Positions 23,021-32,405 of a stretch of 64,000 nt of DNA are shown in pieces (the stretch's first letter is position 1; each line of letters starts with the position of its first letter). The notes under the pieces were generated by a model. The model was given only the letters and a program-made list of their open reading frames with translations. It was not told the origin of the DNA and did no database searches. This stretch comes from Metapseudomonas resinovorans DSM 21078. Lineage in GTDB: Bacteria; Pseudomonadota; Gammaproteobacteria; Pseudomonadales; Pseudomonadaceae. Both the position numbers and the translations under genes were made by a program. The stretch is taken from positions 62,001 through 126,000 of the forward strand of contig NZ_AUIE01000001.1 of assembly GCF_000423545.1 (NCBI RefSeq), in the 5' to 3' direction.

Positions 23021-23905
23021 TCACTCCGTGAACAGCTTCTGCACCACCGAGAAATCCTTCTTGCCCTTGCCCTGCTTGAGCAGCAGGCGATAGAGCTGCA
23101 GCGCCAGGGCGCCCATGGGGGTGCTGGAGAGGCTGTGCTGCGCGGTCTCCTGGGCCAGGCCCAGATCCTTGGTCATCAACTCGGCCATGAAACCGCCGTC
23201 GTAGTCCCTGCTCGCCGGCGCGTTGGGCATCACGCCCGGCCAGGGGTTGTAGCGTTCCAGCACCCAGTTGCCGCCCGAGCTCTGGCGCATGATCTCGGCG
23301 AGGATGGCCGGGTCGAGGCCGTTGGCCACGCCCAGGGCCATGGACTCGGCGGTGCCGATCATCTGCACCGCCAGCAACTGGTTGTTGCACACCTTGGCCA
23401 CCTGGCCGGCGCCGTCAGGGCCGGCGTGGAAGATGTTCTTGCCCATGGCCTCGAAGACCGGCCGTGCCTTTTCCAGTGCCGCCGCTTCGCCGCCCACCAT
23501 GAAGGTCAGGGTGCCCGCCGCCGCACCGGCCGTGCCGCCCGATACCGGCGCATCCAGTAGCTCGATGCCGCGCGCCTTGGCCGCCGCATGCACCTTGCGC
23601 GCGGATTCGGGGGCGATGGTCGAGCATTCCAGCAGCAGGCTGCTGGGGGCGATGGACGCCAGCAGGCCGCCGTCTCCGAGCAGCAAGCCTTCCACGTGTT
23701 TGCTGGCCGGCAGCATGGTGATCACCACCTGGGTACCGCTGACTGCGTCCCGCGCGTCCCGTGCCGGCTTGGCGCCTTCGGCCGCCAGTTCGTCGATGGC
23801 GGCTTGCACCAGGTCGTAAACCCGGAGGTCATGGCCGGCCTTGAGCAGGTTGCGGGCCATGGGCAGGCCCATGTGGCCCAGTCCGATAAAGGCGATCTTG
23901 CTCAT
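23021..23905 (-). CDS. mmsB: 3-hydroxyisobutyrate dehydrogenase
   Basis: NAD-dependent oxidoreductase of valine catabolism, oxidising 3-hydroxyisobutyrate to methylmalonate semialdehyde; 294 residues, normal length. The start MSKIAFIGLGHMGLPMARNL is the GxGxxG Rossmann motif of the 3-HIBADH family. The substrate motif DAPVSGGTAGAAAGTLTFMVGG and the catalytic Lys in GQVAKVCNNQLL are present. GGAGA lies upstream of the ATG. It is the last gene of a leftward valine-degradation operon whose preceding gene makes its substrate. Confidence 0.92.
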   Translation of the reverse strand: MSKIAFIGLGHMGLPMARNLLKAGHDLRVYDLVQAAIDELAAEGAKPARDARDAVSGTQVVITMLPASKHVEGLLLGDGGLLASIAPSSLLLECSTIAPESARKVHAAAKARGIELLDAPVSGGTAGAAAGTLTFMVGGEAAALEKARPVFEAMGKNIFHAGPDGAGQVAKVCNNQLLAVQMIGTAESMALGVANGLDPAILAEIMRQSSGGNWVLERYNPWPGVMPNAPASRDYDGGFMAELMTKDLGLAQETAQHSLSSTPMGALALQLYRLLLKQGKGKKDFSVVQKLFTE

Positions 23906-23948
23906 CGTGGTTCTCCTTGTCCGGTGCTGCGCGGTAGCGATCAGCGTC

Positions 23949-25052
23949 TCAGAGATCGTCCAGCGGGTGCCGGCCTTCCCACACCGGCTCGAAATGGGCA
24001 TCGATCACCGCACGGGGAATGGCCGCCACATCTGGCCAGTGCCAACGCGGCGCGTTGTCCTTGTCGATCAGCCGTGCGCGCACGCCTTCGGGAAACTCCG
24101 GGTGGCGGCAGCAGTTCAGGCTCATGGCGTATTCCATGCGGAAGACGTCGGCGAGCGACAGGTGCTTCGCCCGGCGGATCTGTTCCCAGACCAGGTGGGC
24201 GGTGAGCGGGCAACCTGCGGCCAGTGTCTTGGCGGCGCGCGCCAGCGGTACGTCGCTATCGTGTTGCAGGGCGGTCATGGCTTTCCAGGCCGCCGGCAGG
24301 TCAGCTACATCCAGCAGCTCGTCGATGCGTTTGCGCCGCGGCAGCCACTGGGCTTCCGGCAATTGACTGCGCGATTCGTGCTCCAGCGCCTTGAGCAGGC
24401 TGTTGAGCTGGGCGTCGGGCTGGTCTTGCCAGTTGAGCTGGACCAGGCCGGCGAGCAGGGCATCCTGCTGGTCTTCCAGGAGGAATCGGTCGGCCAGGTC
24501 GAGATCCAGCGCGTCGTGGGCGTTGATGGTGCCGGCCCCCAGGCCCAGGAACAGGCCGAGCTTGCCGGGCAGGCGGGTGAGGAACCAGCTGCCGCCCACG
24601 TCGGGATAGAGGCCGATGTTGATTTCCGGCATCCCCAGGCGGCTGGACGGAGTGACGATACGGATCGAGGCACCCTGCATCAGGCCCATGCCACCGCCCA
24701 GCACATGGCCATGGGCCCAGCAGATCAGCGGTTTGGGGTAGGTGTGGATGCGGTGGTCGAGGCGATATTCGTCGGAGAAGAAGCGACCCGCGAGCGGCGG
24801 CACCACGCCAGGCTGCTCGCGGCAGGCGTCCACCAGCTTGCGCACGTCGCCGCCGGCGCAGAAGGCCTTGGGACCATTGCCGCGCAGCAGCACACAGACG
24901 ATTTCCGGGTCTTCGGCCCAGGCGCGCAGCTTGGCGTCCAGGGCCTCGATCATCGGCAGGGACAGGGCGTTGAGGCTGGCCTCGGCGTCCAGGCTGGCGA
25001 TGCCGATACGGGCACCGTGCAGGCCGCTGCGTTCTTCGAAACTCACATTCAT
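23949..25052 (-). CDS. 3-hydroxyisobutyryl-CoA hydrolase
   Basis: Crotonase-fold thioesterase of 367 residues, longer than ordinary enoyl-CoA hydratases (about 260) as expected for HIBYL-CoA hydrolases. Motifs include RGNGPKAFCAGGDVRKL (oxyanion hole), GHVLGGGMGLMQGASIRI and MPEINIGLYPDVGGSWFL. It releases CoA from the toxic methacrylyl-CoA-derived intermediate and feeds mmsB downstream. The ATG at 25052 is preferred. A second ATG at 25079 overlaps the upstream stop codon as ATGA without a visible ribosome site, so coupling from there cannot be excluded. Confidence 0.88.
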   Translation of the reverse strand: MNVSFEERSGLHGARIGIASLDAEASLNALSLPMIEALDAKLRAWAEDPEIVCVLLRGNGPKAFCAGGDVRKLVDACREQPGVVPPLAGRFFSDEYRLDHRIHTYPKPLICWAHGHVLGGGMGLMQGASIRIVTPSSRLGMPEINIGLYPDVGGSWFLTRLPGKLGLFLGLGAGTINAHDALDLDLADRFLLEDQQDALLAGLVQLNWQDQPDAQLNSLLKALEHESRSQLPEAQWLPRRKRIDELLDVADLPAAWKAMTALQHDSDVPLARAAKTLAAGCPLTAHLVWEQIRRAKHLSLADVFRMEYAMSLNCCRHPEFPEGVRARLIDKDNAPRWHWPDVAAIPRAVIDAHFEPVWEGRHPLDDL

Positions 25053-25075
25053 AGTCGTTCTCGTCCAGCGTTCGG

Positions 25076-25894
25076 TCATTTGTTGCGCCAGTGCGCGTCG
25101 CGTTTTTCCAGGAAGGCGTTGACGCCTTCGCGGGTGTCGTCGGCGTCGAACAGGTCGACGAAGCGCTCACGCTCTTCCGGCAGCCAGCCATTCGGCCCAC
25201 GCTCGCGTGCGCCCTGGATCAACGGTTTGATGGTGCGTACGGCAACCGGGCTTTGCCGCGCCACCTTGGACGCCAGCAGCAGGGCAGTGCCACGGGCTTC
25301 GCCGCTGTCCACCACCTGTTCCACCAGGCCAATGCGCAGGGCGGTTTCCGCATCCACGCGCTCGCCGCACAGGATCATGCGCTTGGCCCAACCTTCGCCC
25401 ACCAGCCAGGGCAGGGCCTGAGTGCCACCGGCGCAGGGCAGCAGGCCCACGGCGGCTTCTGGCAGGGCCATCTGCGCCTGGCGCTCGGCGATGCGGATAT
25501 CGCAGGCCAGGGCGCATTCCAGGCCGCCACCCATGGCGTAGCCGTTGATCGCGGCGATGGACACGCCACGGAAGTCGCGCAGGGCCTCGAACGCCTCGCC
25601 GAAGCGCCGGGCCATCTCACGGGCGCGGGCCTTGTCGCCATCGGCGAAGAGATTGAGGTCGGCCCCGGCGCTGAAGAACTTCTGCCCCTGGCCGGTCACC
25701 ACCAGGGCATAGATGTCGTCGTCGCGGTTGAGGTGCTCGATCAGTTGCTTGAGGCCGATCAGCGACTCGCGGTCCCAGGTGTTGGCCGGCGGGTGGTTGA
25801 TGGTGATCAGCGCAGTGTGGCCATGCTTCTCCACCGTCAGCTTGTGGGTCAGGTCGAAGATTCCGGGCTGATAGGGTTCTACGGCAGTGCTCAT
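25076..25894 (-). CDS. Enoyl-CoA hydratase (methacrylyl-CoA hydration)
   Basis: Crotonase-family enzyme of 272 residues. The oxyanion-hole segment TGQGQKFFSAGADLNLFA, the helix GYAMGGGLECALACDIRIAE with a catalytic-type Glu, and MALPEAAVGLLPCAGGTQALPW with a second Glu are all present. In this operon it should hydrate methacrylyl-CoA to 3-hydroxyisobutyryl-CoA, the substrate of the next enzyme. AAGGAG lies upstream of the ATG at 25894. It is separated by ten bases from the acyl-CoA dehydrogenase gene. Confidence 0.88.
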   Translation of the reverse strand: MSTAVEPYQPGIFDLTHKLTVEKHGHTALITINHPPANTWDRESLIGLKQLIEHLNRDDDIYALVVTGQGQKFFSAGADLNLFADGDKARAREMARRFGEAFEALRDFRGVSIAAINGYAMGGGLECALACDIRIAERQAQMALPEAAVGLLPCAGGTQALPWLVGEGWAKRMILCGERVDAETALRIGLVEQVVDSGEARGTALLLASKVARQSPVAVRTIKPLIQGARERGPNGWLPEERERFVDLFDADDTREGVNAFLEKRDAHWRNK

Positions 25895-25904
25895 GTGCAT
25901 CTCC

Positions 25905-27068
25905 TTACAACAGACGGTCAAGGGTTCCGCCCTGTTCCAGTAAACGGCGCGCCACGATGACGCGCATGATTTCATTGGTGCCTTCGAGGATCTGGTGCAC
26001 CCGGGTATCGCGCACCCAGCGCTCCAGAGGATAGTCGTTCAGGTAGCCGTAGCCGCCATGCAGCTGCAGGGCTTCGTTGCACAGCGCGAAGCACTGGTCG
26101 GTGGCAAAGCGCTTGGCCATGGCGCAGTAGAGGCTGGCCTCCGCGTGATGCTGGTCCAGGCGGTGGGCGGCCAGGCGCACCATCTGCCGGCTGGCGGTGA
26201 GTGCCGTGAGCATGTCGGCGAGCTTGAACTGCAAGGCCTGGAAGTCGGCCAATGGCTTGCCGAACTGCTTGCGTTCCTCCACGTAGCGCAGGCTCTGTTC
26301 CAGGGCCGCCTGGGCGGCGCCAAGGGAACAGCTGGCAATGTTCAGGCGGCCGCCGTCCAGGCCCTTCATGGCGTAGACGAAGCCTTCGCCTTCTGGGCCA
26401 ATGCGATTGCCCGCCGGGATTCGCACCCCCTCGAACGTGATGGTGCGGGTCGGCTGGGCACGCCAGCCCATCTTGTCTTCGTTGCGGCCGTAGCGGATGC
26501 CTTCGGCATCGGCGGGCACCAGGAAGCAGGAGATGCCCTTGGCACCGTCCTGCCCGGTACGCGCCATGACGATCAGCACCTGGGTGCTGCCGGCGCCGGA
26601 GATGAAGCATTTGCTGCCGTCCAGCACGTAGTGGTCGCCGTCGCGGCGGGCGCGGGTACGCAGGTGGGCGGCATCGGACCCGGCATCCGGTTCGGTCAGG
26701 CAGTAGGAGGCCAGCAGCTCGCCGCTGATCAACCCGGGCAGCCAGTGTGCCTTCAGCTCGCTATCGCCGAAGGTGGCGAGCATCCAGGCGGCCATGTTGT
26801 GGATGGTCAGGTAGGCGGTGGTGGCCACGCAGCCGGCGGCCAGTTGCTCGAAAATCAGCGCGGCCGACAGCCGGGAAAGGCCCAGGCCTCCATCGTCTTC
26901 GCTGATGTACAGCCCCAGGTAGCCCTGTTCGGCGGCCCGGCGGATCACCTCCAGCGGGAAGTGATGGTCGCGGTCCCACTCCGCTGCGTGAGGGGTGAGT
27001 TCGTGGCTGGCAAAGGCGCGGGCGCTGTCCACCAGCAGGCGTTGTTCTTCGGTGAGGTCGAAATCCAT
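25905..27068 (-). CDS. Acyl-CoA dehydrogenase (probable isobutyryl-CoA dehydrogenase)
   Basis: FAD-dependent acyl-CoA dehydrogenase of 387 residues. Family motifs are CLTEPDAGSDAAHL (flavin/substrate binding), KCFISGAGSTQVLIV, and the C-terminal ALQLHGGYGYLNDYPLERWVRD followed by QILEGTNEIMRVIVAR, where the catalytic Glu lies in the EGTNE segment. In this operon the substrate should be isobutyryl-CoA or another branched-chain acyl-CoA. The ATG at 27068 (MDFDLTEEQRLL) is the usual family start; upstream in-frame codons add only non-conserved residues. Confidence 0.88.
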   Translation of the reverse strand: MDFDLTEEQRLLVDSARAFASHELTPHAAEWDRDHHFPLEVIRRAAEQGYLGLYISEDDGGLGLSRLSAALIFEQLAAGCVATTAYLTIHNMAAWMLATFGDSELKAHWLPGLISGELLASYCLTEPDAGSDAAHLRTRARRDGDHYVLDGSKCFISGAGSTQVLIVMARTGQDGAKGISCFLVPADAEGIRYGRNEDKMGWRAQPTRTITFEGVRIPAGNRIGPEGEGFVYAMKGLDGGRLNIASCSLGAAQAALEQSLRYVEERKQFGKPLADFQALQFKLADMLTALTASRQMVRLAAHRLDQHHAEASLYCAMAKRFATDQCFALCNEALQLHGGYGYLNDYPLERWVRDTRVHQILEGTNEIMRVIVARRLLEQGGTLDRLL

Positions 27069-27112
27069 ATGTCGTCTGCCTGTACTCGGTTCCGTGGCGA
27101 TGCTGCGCACCG

Positions 27113-27136
27113 CTTGGCGAATGAACTCGCCCCTAC
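27113..27136. repeat. Partial REP-like sequence at the mmsA stop codon
   Basis: The minus strand reads as GTAGGGGCGAGTTCATTCGC, a form of the common Pseudomonas palindromic repeat, with GGCGA/TCGCC arms around ATGAAC. The mmsA stop codon (27133-27135) lies inside it. Confidence 0.5.
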
Positions 27137-28626
27137 TTCAGGTGGATGGTCATGTTCGGGCCGGTGACCGGTGTGTCATCGAACCAGCGCGTGGTGACCG
27201 TCTTGGTCTCGGTGTAGAAGCGCACCGCCTGCTTGCCGTAGGCGTGCAGGTCGCCATAGAACGAACCCTTCCAACCGGTGAAGGAGAAGAAGGGCAGGGG
27301 CACCGGAATAGGGACGTTGATCCCCACCTGACCGACCTCGATCGCGTGCTGGAAGTGCCGCGCGGCGCCACCGGAGCGGGTGAACAGACTGGTGCCGTTG
27401 CCGTAGGGGTTGGCGTTGACCAGGGCGATGGCCTCTTCCAGGGTGTCTGCCTCCATGCACAGCAACACCGGGCCGAAGATCTCCTCACGGTAGAGGCCCA
27501 TCTTCGGCGTCACGCCGCGGAACAGCGTGGGGCCCAGCCAGTTGCCGTTCGGGTAGCCCGGCACCTGGCATTGAGAGCCGTCCAGCAGGCATTCGGCGCC
27601 TTCGGCCTTACCCTCGGCGATCAGCCGCAGCACGCGCTGACGGGCCTGTTGGCTGATCAACGGGCCGAAGGCCGAATGGGCATCTTTCCAGTGACCAGGG
27701 CGCAGCTCGGCCATCTGCGCAGCCAGTTCGGGAATCCACTGGCGCGCCTCTCCCACGAAGATCGCCACGCTGATGGCCATGCAGCGCTGGCCGGCGGCGC
27801 CGCAACTGGCGCCGACCAGGTTGCTCAGCACCTGGTCCTTGTGGGCGTCGGGCAGCACCACCATGTGGTTCTTGGCGCCGGCAAAGGCCTGTACCCGTTT
27901 CAGGTGGGCGGTGCCTGTGCGGTAGATGTGCTGGCCTACCGGCACCGAGCCGACGAAGGAGATGGCACGTACGTCGGGATGGGTGAGCAGCGCGTCCACT
28001 TGCTCGCGGCCACCGTGGATAACCTGCAGCACGCCCTTGGGCGCACCGGCTTCGATGAATAGCTCGGCGAGGCGGTTGGGAGTCAGCGGGTCTTGCTCGG
28101 ACGGCTTGAGGACGAAGCTGTTGCCGCAGGCGATGGCCAGCGGAAACATCCACAGCGGGATCATCGCCGGGAAGTTGAACGGGGTGATGCCGACGCATAC
28201 GCCCAGCGGCTGTACCCAACTGGCCGTGTCGATTTCGCGGGCGACGTTCTCCACCGTCTCGCCCATCATCAGGCTGGCCACGTTGGCGGCGTGTTCGGCC
28301 ACTTCGATTCCGCGCCAGACGTCGCCCTTGGCATCGGCGAAGGTCTTGCCGGTTTCACTGGCCAGCAGTTCGGCCAGTTCGTCGTGATGCTCCTTGAGCA
28401 GTTGCTGGTAGCGCAGCATCAGCCGGGCGCGCTCCGGCACCGGGACTTCGCGCCAGCTCTGGAAGGCACTCTTGGCGCTGGCGACAGCGGCCTCGATCTC
28501 CTCGGCAGTGGCCTTCGGCGCAAGGGCCAGGACCTCCTGGGTTGCCGGGTCAGTGACTTCGATCAGCTCGCGGGCGCGGCTTTCGCGCCATTCACCGTCG
28601 ATCAGTTGTGGGAGTGTCTTGGCCAT
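27133..28626 (-). CDS. mmsA: Methylmalonate-semialdehyde dehydrogenase (CoA-acylating)
   Basis: Aldehyde dehydrogenase of 497 residues, the usual MmsA length. It converts methylmalonate semialdehyde to propionyl-CoA in valine catabolism. The NAD-binding segment [20 protein letters not shown], the [12 protein letters not shown] motif and the catalytic Cys in [17 protein letters not shown] all fit the MmsA/IolA branch. GGAGG precedes the ATG at 28626. It is the first gene of the leftward operon and divergent from an AraC-family regulator, as in the classical mmsRAB arrangement. A TATAAA -10 and two upstream direct repeats suggest activator-dependent transcription. Confidence 0.92.
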   Translation of the reverse strand: MAKTLPQLIDGEWRESRARELIEVTDPATQEVLALAPKATAEEIEAAVASAKSAFQSWREVPVPERARLMLRYQQLLKEHHDELAELLASETGKTFADAKGDVWRGIEVAEHAANVASLMMGETVENVAREIDTASWVQPLGVCVGITPFNFPAMIPLWMFPLAIACGNSFVLKPSEQDPLTPNRLAELFIEAGAPKGVLQVIHGGREQVDALLTHPDVRAISFVGSVPVGQHIYRTGTAHLKRVQAFAGAKNHMVVLPDAHKDQVLSNLVGASCGAAGQRCMAISVAIFVGEARQWIPELAAQMAELRPGHWKDAHSAFGPLISQQARQRVLRLIAEGKAEGAECLLDGSQCQVPGYPNGNWLGPTLFRGVTPKMGLYREEIFGPVLLCMEADTLEEAIALVNANPYGNGTSLFTRSGGAARHFQHAIEVGQVGINVPIPVPLPFFSFTGWKGSFYGDLHAYGKQAVRFYTETKTVTTRWFDDTPVTGPNMTIHLK

Positions 28627-28668
28627 CTGGTCCTCCACCCGTAAGACGGGACCTTGTCGTTTCTTGCT

Positions 28669-28733
28669 TTTATAGCGGCCGCCGATCCAGTTGTGGATTG
28701 ACGATCTTGGTTGCGGGATGGACGATCTTGGTA
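28669..28733 (-). promoter_or_regulatory. mmsA promoter with 21-bp-phased direct-repeat activator sites
   Basis: Two copies of GGATnGACGATCTTGGT lie at 28695-28711 and 28716-28732, exactly 21 bp apart as at AraC-type tandem half-sites. On the minus strand a -10 TATAAA sits at 28674-28669, so the nearer repeat overlaps the expected -35 of mmsA. The presumed binder is the adjacent AraC-family protein. Confidence 0.65.
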
Positions 28734-28757
28734 TTGCAGGCCACTACAAGAACGAAC

Positions 28758-29639
28758 ATGAGCCGCTCCGTCGAGACATCCAACTGGCCCCTGCCGGCCA
28801 ACGGCGTGCGCTTCACCACGCCGCCCCGGTTGCGCCGTCTGCTGGCCCGTCATCCGTTGACTTCCGCTTGTTATCCACTGGCCCTGGGCTACTACCCGGA
28901 GGCCTTGGGGCACCGTATGGAGCGCCTGGAACCGGAAGACAGCCTGCTGATCTACTGCCGTTCCGGGCAGGGTTGGCTGGAAAGCGGGGATGGACGATTC
29001 GAGGTGGCAGGGGGTGACCTGCTGCTGTTGCCCAAGGGCCGTGCCCATGCCTATGGCTCGGACGCCCTGCGCCCCTGGAGCATCTACTGGGTGCATTTCG
29101 AAGGCGAGCTGGTGGAGGACTACCTGCGTCCGTTGGGCCAGTCGGTCATGCGTCGGATCGGCGTGCAACCGAGGCTGCTGGCGGACCTGGATGGCCTGCT
29201 GGGACTGCGCAAGCAAGGCTTGAACCTGCCGCATTTCGTCCATGCCGCCCATCAATTGCAGACCCTGCTGACCTCCCTGGCAGTACTGCCGGTGCGGGGC
29301 TATCTCAAGTCCGGCCGGGTGCTGGACGTGGACGCGGTGCAGGCGGTGATGCGTGCCCATCTTCACGACAGCCTCAACCTCGACCAGTTGGCGGCGCAGT
29401 TCAAGCTGTCGCGCTTCCACTTCGCCAAGACCTACCGTGCCCTGACCGGCCATGCGCCGATCCAGGATTTCATTCAACTGAAAATGGCACATGCCTGCCG
29501 CCTTCTCGACGAAGGCGATCAGGGGGTGAAGCAGATCGCCGAGCAGTTGGGTTACGAAGACGTCTACTACTTCTCGCGGCTGTTCCGGAAGGTGGTGGGG
29601 ATGGCGCCCAGTCATTACCGGGCCTTGCACCAGGGGTGA
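28758..29639 (+). CDS. AraC-family regulator of the valine operon (MmsR-like)
   Basis: AraC-type regulator of 293 residues. A cupin-like sensor domain (about 20-160) is followed by two C-terminal helix-turn-helix motifs: LDQLAAQFKLSRFHFAKTYR and VKQIAEQLGYEDVYYFSRLF, with the family signature ending FRKVVGMAPSHYR. It is divergent from mmsA, and MmsR in P. aeruginosa activates mmsAB from the same position. The start at 28758 puts the ATG just after the activator repeats; a longer reading from 28608 would run back through the mmsA start and is rejected. The effector is probably 3-hydroxyisobutyrate or a related metabolite, by analogy. Confidence 0.85.
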   Translation: MSRSVETSNWPLPANGVRFTTPPRLRRLLARHPLTSACYPLALGYYPEALGHRMERLEPEDSLLIYCRSGQGWLESGDGRFEVAGGDLLLLPKGRAHAYGSDALRPWSIYWVHFEGELVEDYLRPLGQSVMRRIGVQPRLLADLDGLLGLRKQGLNLPHFVHAAHQLQTLLTSLAVLPVRGYLKSGRVLDVDAVQAVMRAHLHDSLNLDQLAAQFKLSRFHFAKTYRALTGHAPIQDFIQLKMAHACRLLDEGDQGVKQIAEQLGYEDVYYFSRLFRKVVGMAPSHYRALHQG

Positions 29640-29729
29640 TTGGGTGGGGCAGAGCCCGGTGAGGAAGAACTCATTGGCCGAGCAGCCGAAGGGCTGCCTC
29701 CCGAGCTGCTGTAAACCCACCGCTCCTGA

Positions 29730-29756
29730 CCCTCCGGTTCATATCTTTCCGGAGGG
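29730..29756. terminator. Hairpin between AraC regulator and HDOD gene
   Basis: CCCTCCGG and CCGGAGGG form an 8-bp perfect stem around an 11-base AT-rich loop, in the gap between two convergent genes. It probably terminates transcription from one or both sides. Confidence 0.55.
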
Positions 29757-29778
29757 GGAGGCGCTGTGAACAAGCCCG

Positions 29779-30621
29779 TCAGTCGGTCTCCACCGCTCGC
29801 CCACCCAGCAATTTCATCCACAACGCCACGACTTCCGCCAGTTCGGCGCGTAGCACCTGCGGTGCCGGTAGCTCCATGCGCTGGTAGGCGGGCAGCCGGG
29901 CCAGGCGGTCGTCGTCGCGGGGTTCTTCCAGTAATTGGCTGGCGACCTGCACCACGTCCGCCAGATCCACCGGGCCCTTGTGCTGGCGGCACCAGTCGCG
30001 GCGCAGGCGGGCGCAGTCCTGCATGTTGCCGGGCAGTTTCCAAGCGCTTAGCAACAGCACGCCCAGTTCGGCGGAGAGTTGTTCACAGAGACGCTGCAGG
30101 TCGACTTCCAGGCGTGACACTTGCGGCCATTGGTGCAGTTCCTTCAGCAGCGGCAGGCTGCCGACGTCCTGCAGCAGGCCGGCCAACAGGGCGTCTTCTG
30201 CCTCCAGGTGGGGCAGGTGTTGCGCCAGGCCGGCACTGAGGGCCGCACGTTGCAGGCTGAGACGCCAGCGCTTGTTGAAGACTTTTTCCAGGCTCGGTTC
30301 GCTGCCCTCGTACAGCTGCCGCAGTTCGAAGGCCAGCACCAGGTTGGCCAGGCGCCTGCCGTCCAGTTGCCTGACTACGTCCGTCAGTTGCGCGCCGGGG
30401 TGGATGTGGCCGAGCAGAGGCAGGCTGGCGAATTCATTCAGGCGTTCGGCCAGCACGGGACAGGCCTCCAGAAGGGCGCTGGCTTGTTCGTGGGTGGCCG
30501 CGTCCGCCGTCTGCAGCTGGCGCAAGCGCAGGGAGGCCTCCGGCATCGGCGGCAGTGCACCGACGTCCTTGAGAAAGCGCTCGTAGAGCGCGAGTTTCAC
30601 GTTGTCGTGACGGTTGTCCAT
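29779..30621 (-). CDS. HDOD-domain protein
   Basis: 280-residue protein with an HDOD domain: LPPMPEASLRLRQLQ near the start, LLGHIHPGAQLTDVVRQLDGRRLANLVLAF, then LLAGLLQDVGSLPLLKEL. HDOD proteins are non-catalytic relatives of HD hydrolases that act in signalling; the function of this one is unknown. AGGAGC precedes the ATG at 30621, and upstream in-frame codons to 30666 are not needed. It is divergent from ung. Confidence 0.75.
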   Translation of the reverse strand: MDNRHDNVKLALYERFLKDVGALPPMPEASLRLRQLQTADAATHEQASALLEACPVLAERLNEFASLPLLGHIHPGAQLTDVVRQLDGRRLANLVLAFELRQLYEGSEPSLEKVFNKRWRLSLQRAALSAGLAQHLPHLEAEDALLAGLLQDVGSLPLLKELHQWPQVSRLEVDLQRLCEQLSAELGVLLLSAWKLPGNMQDCARLRRDWCRQHKGPVDLADVVQVASQLLEEPRDDDRLARLPAYQRMELPAPQVLRAELAEVVALWMKLLGGRAVETD

Positions 30622-30730
30622 GTGGGATTGCTCCTGGCGTCCTTGATTGACAAGGGTAGTGGGCATTTCTTAGGGTGCCCGACCATCGGGCGGGAAGCGC
30701 CCCGGCAACCGCCACGGAACAGATAACGCG

Positions 30731-31426
30731 ATGACTGAAAGCGACGACCGGATCAAGCTCGAAGCGAGCTGGAAAGAAGCCCTGCGGGATGAGTTCGACA
30801 AGCCCTACATGCAGGCCCTGAGTGAGTTCCTGCGCCAGGAGAAGGCCGCGGGTAAGGTGATCTTCCCGCCGGGACCGCTGATCTTCAATGCACTGAACTC
30901 CACGCCGCTGGAGCGGGTGAAGGTGGTGATCATCGGCCAGGACCCCTACCACGGCCCGGGCCAGGCCCACGGCTTGTGCTTCTCGGTGCAGCCGGGCGTG
31001 CCGGCACCGCCGTCCCTGCAGAACATCTACAAGGAGCTCAAGCGCGACCTGAACATCGAGATTCCGTCCCATGGCTACCTGCAGTCCTGGGCCGATCAGG
31101 GCGTGCTGATGCTCAACACCTCCCTCACTGTCGAACAGGCCCGCGCCGGTTCCCACGCCGCTGCCGGCTGGCAGCCTTTCACCGACAAGGTGATCGAAGT
31201 GGTCAGCCAGAGTCGTCCGCGCCTAGTGTTCCTGCTCTGGGGTTCCCACGCGCAAGGCAAGGAGCGCCTGATCGACCCTACCAAGCATCTGATCCTGAAG
31301 TCGGCGCATCCGTCGCCGCTGTCGGCGTACCGGGGCTTCCTCGGCAACGGCCATTTCAGCCGCTGCAACAAGTTCCTGGCCCAGCATGGGCTGGAGCCGA
31401 TCGAGTGGAGCCTGCCCGCGCTCTGA
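30731..31426 (+). CDS. ung: Uracil-DNA glycosylase
   Basis: Base-excision repair enzyme removing uracil from DNA; 231 residues, normal length. The catalytic water-activating motif [18 protein letters not shown] has Asp71, and the DNA-binding loop [18 protein letters not shown] is complete. The start [14 protein letters not shown] fits family members. Convergent with the following lipoprotein gene, with four bases between. Confidence 0.97.
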   Translation: MTESDDRIKLEASWKEALRDEFDKPYMQALSEFLRQEKAAGKVIFPPGPLIFNALNSTPLERVKVVIIGQDPYHGPGQAHGLCFSVQPGVPAPPSLQNIYKELKRDLNIEIPSHGYLQSWADQGVLMLNTSLTVEQARAGSHAAAGWQPFTDKVIEVVSQSRPRLVFLLWGSHAQGKERLIDPTKHLILKSAHPSPLSAYRGFLGNGHFSRCNKFLAQHGLEPIEWSLPAL

Positions 31427-31430
31427 GCGG

Positions 31431-32291
31431 TCAGCGCGGGTAGCAGGCCAGGCCGCGCAGGTCGCTGGCCAGGTCGGCCAGGCGATTGTCCAGGTGCCGG
31501 CGCTGGTCCGTCTCGGCCTGGTTGAACAGGTCGGCAAGCAGGCTGGCGAAGGTCTGGAGCTGCTGGGCCTCGAAAGTCCGGAACGCAGCGGTCCCGTGGG
31601 TTTTCGGGGACTGCAGCAGGCTGGTCAACTGCGCCGCGAAGTCGGGATTGTGGCGCGCGTACAAGGTGCGGCGCAGGGCCAATTGCCAGGCCTGGCGATT
31701 CTCCATCCAGATCCGGTTGTACTCGCCCTGGGCTTTCGACCACTCGGCGATTCTCGCCCGCTGGCGGGCTGTGGCCCGGCCCATCCAGTCCTCAACCCGC
31801 TTCACCATGCGCTGGGTGCGTTGGTCCACCTGCTTGGTCATGGATGGCGCCAGGTACTCGTCGTGCAGCGCCTCGTTCTTCTCGTCCATGGCGACATAGA
31901 GCTCACCCACTTGCCCGGGGCTCAGGTTCTCGGTCAGCCCGATCACCGTTGGCGTGATTTCAACGGAAATGCGCTTCACCGAGCCCTGCACGTTGTCGAT
32001 CCAGCCTTGCACTGTGGCTGGCTCCAGATGCGGTTGTTTTGTCTGGAGGCGGACGCTTTCCAGCCAGTCGACATAGATCGGTAGTTGCGTACGGCAATGC
32101 CATGCCAGGTGCTGTTGCAGGTGAGAGTCCAACCATTGCTCCTGTCGGTCGTCGAGCGTGACGTAGCTCTTGACCCACAAGGGAATGATCAGGTCGAGGT
32201 TGCGGTAGGCCAGGTCGAGACGGCTGCAGGAGGCCAGCAGCAGGGCGGTAGCGAACAGCAGGAGACGAAGCGGTGCGATGCGTCCGGACAT
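31431..32291 (-). CDS. DUF6279-type lipoprotein
   Basis: 286-residue predicted lipoprotein. The start MSGRIAPLRLLLFATALLLASC carries a lipobox (LLAS-C), with the Cys near residue 22. The mature part is helical and rich in Trp, Arg and Gln (DDRQEQWLDSHLQQHLAWH), resembling the DUF6279 family of pseudomonad lipoproteins. The ATG at 32291 is chosen because the signal peptide begins there; the longer reading to 32384 has a non-signal leader. Function unknown. Confidence 0.75.
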   Translation of the reverse strand: MSGRIAPLRLLLFATALLLASCSRLDLAYRNLDLIIPLWVKSYVTLDDRQEQWLDSHLQQHLAWHCRTQLPIYVDWLESVRLQTKQPHLEPATVQGWIDNVQGSVKRISVEITPTVIGLTENLSPGQVGELYVAMDEKNEALHDEYLAPSMTKQVDQRTQRMVKRVEDWMGRATARQRARIAEWSKAQGEYNRIWMENRQAWQLALRRTLYARHNPDFAAQLTSLLQSPKTHGTAAFRTFEAQQLQTFASLLADLFNQAETDQRRHLDNRLADLASDLRGLACYPR

Positions 32292-32405
32292 GGCGGTCAG
32301 CCTTGGCAACCATCGGATAGGAAGAGCATAGGCGCGTCTTGTTGCGAATGATTTCGCAGCCGCAACCGGATGTTGCCGGGGCAAAAAGAGCCCGCACGAG
32401 GCGGG

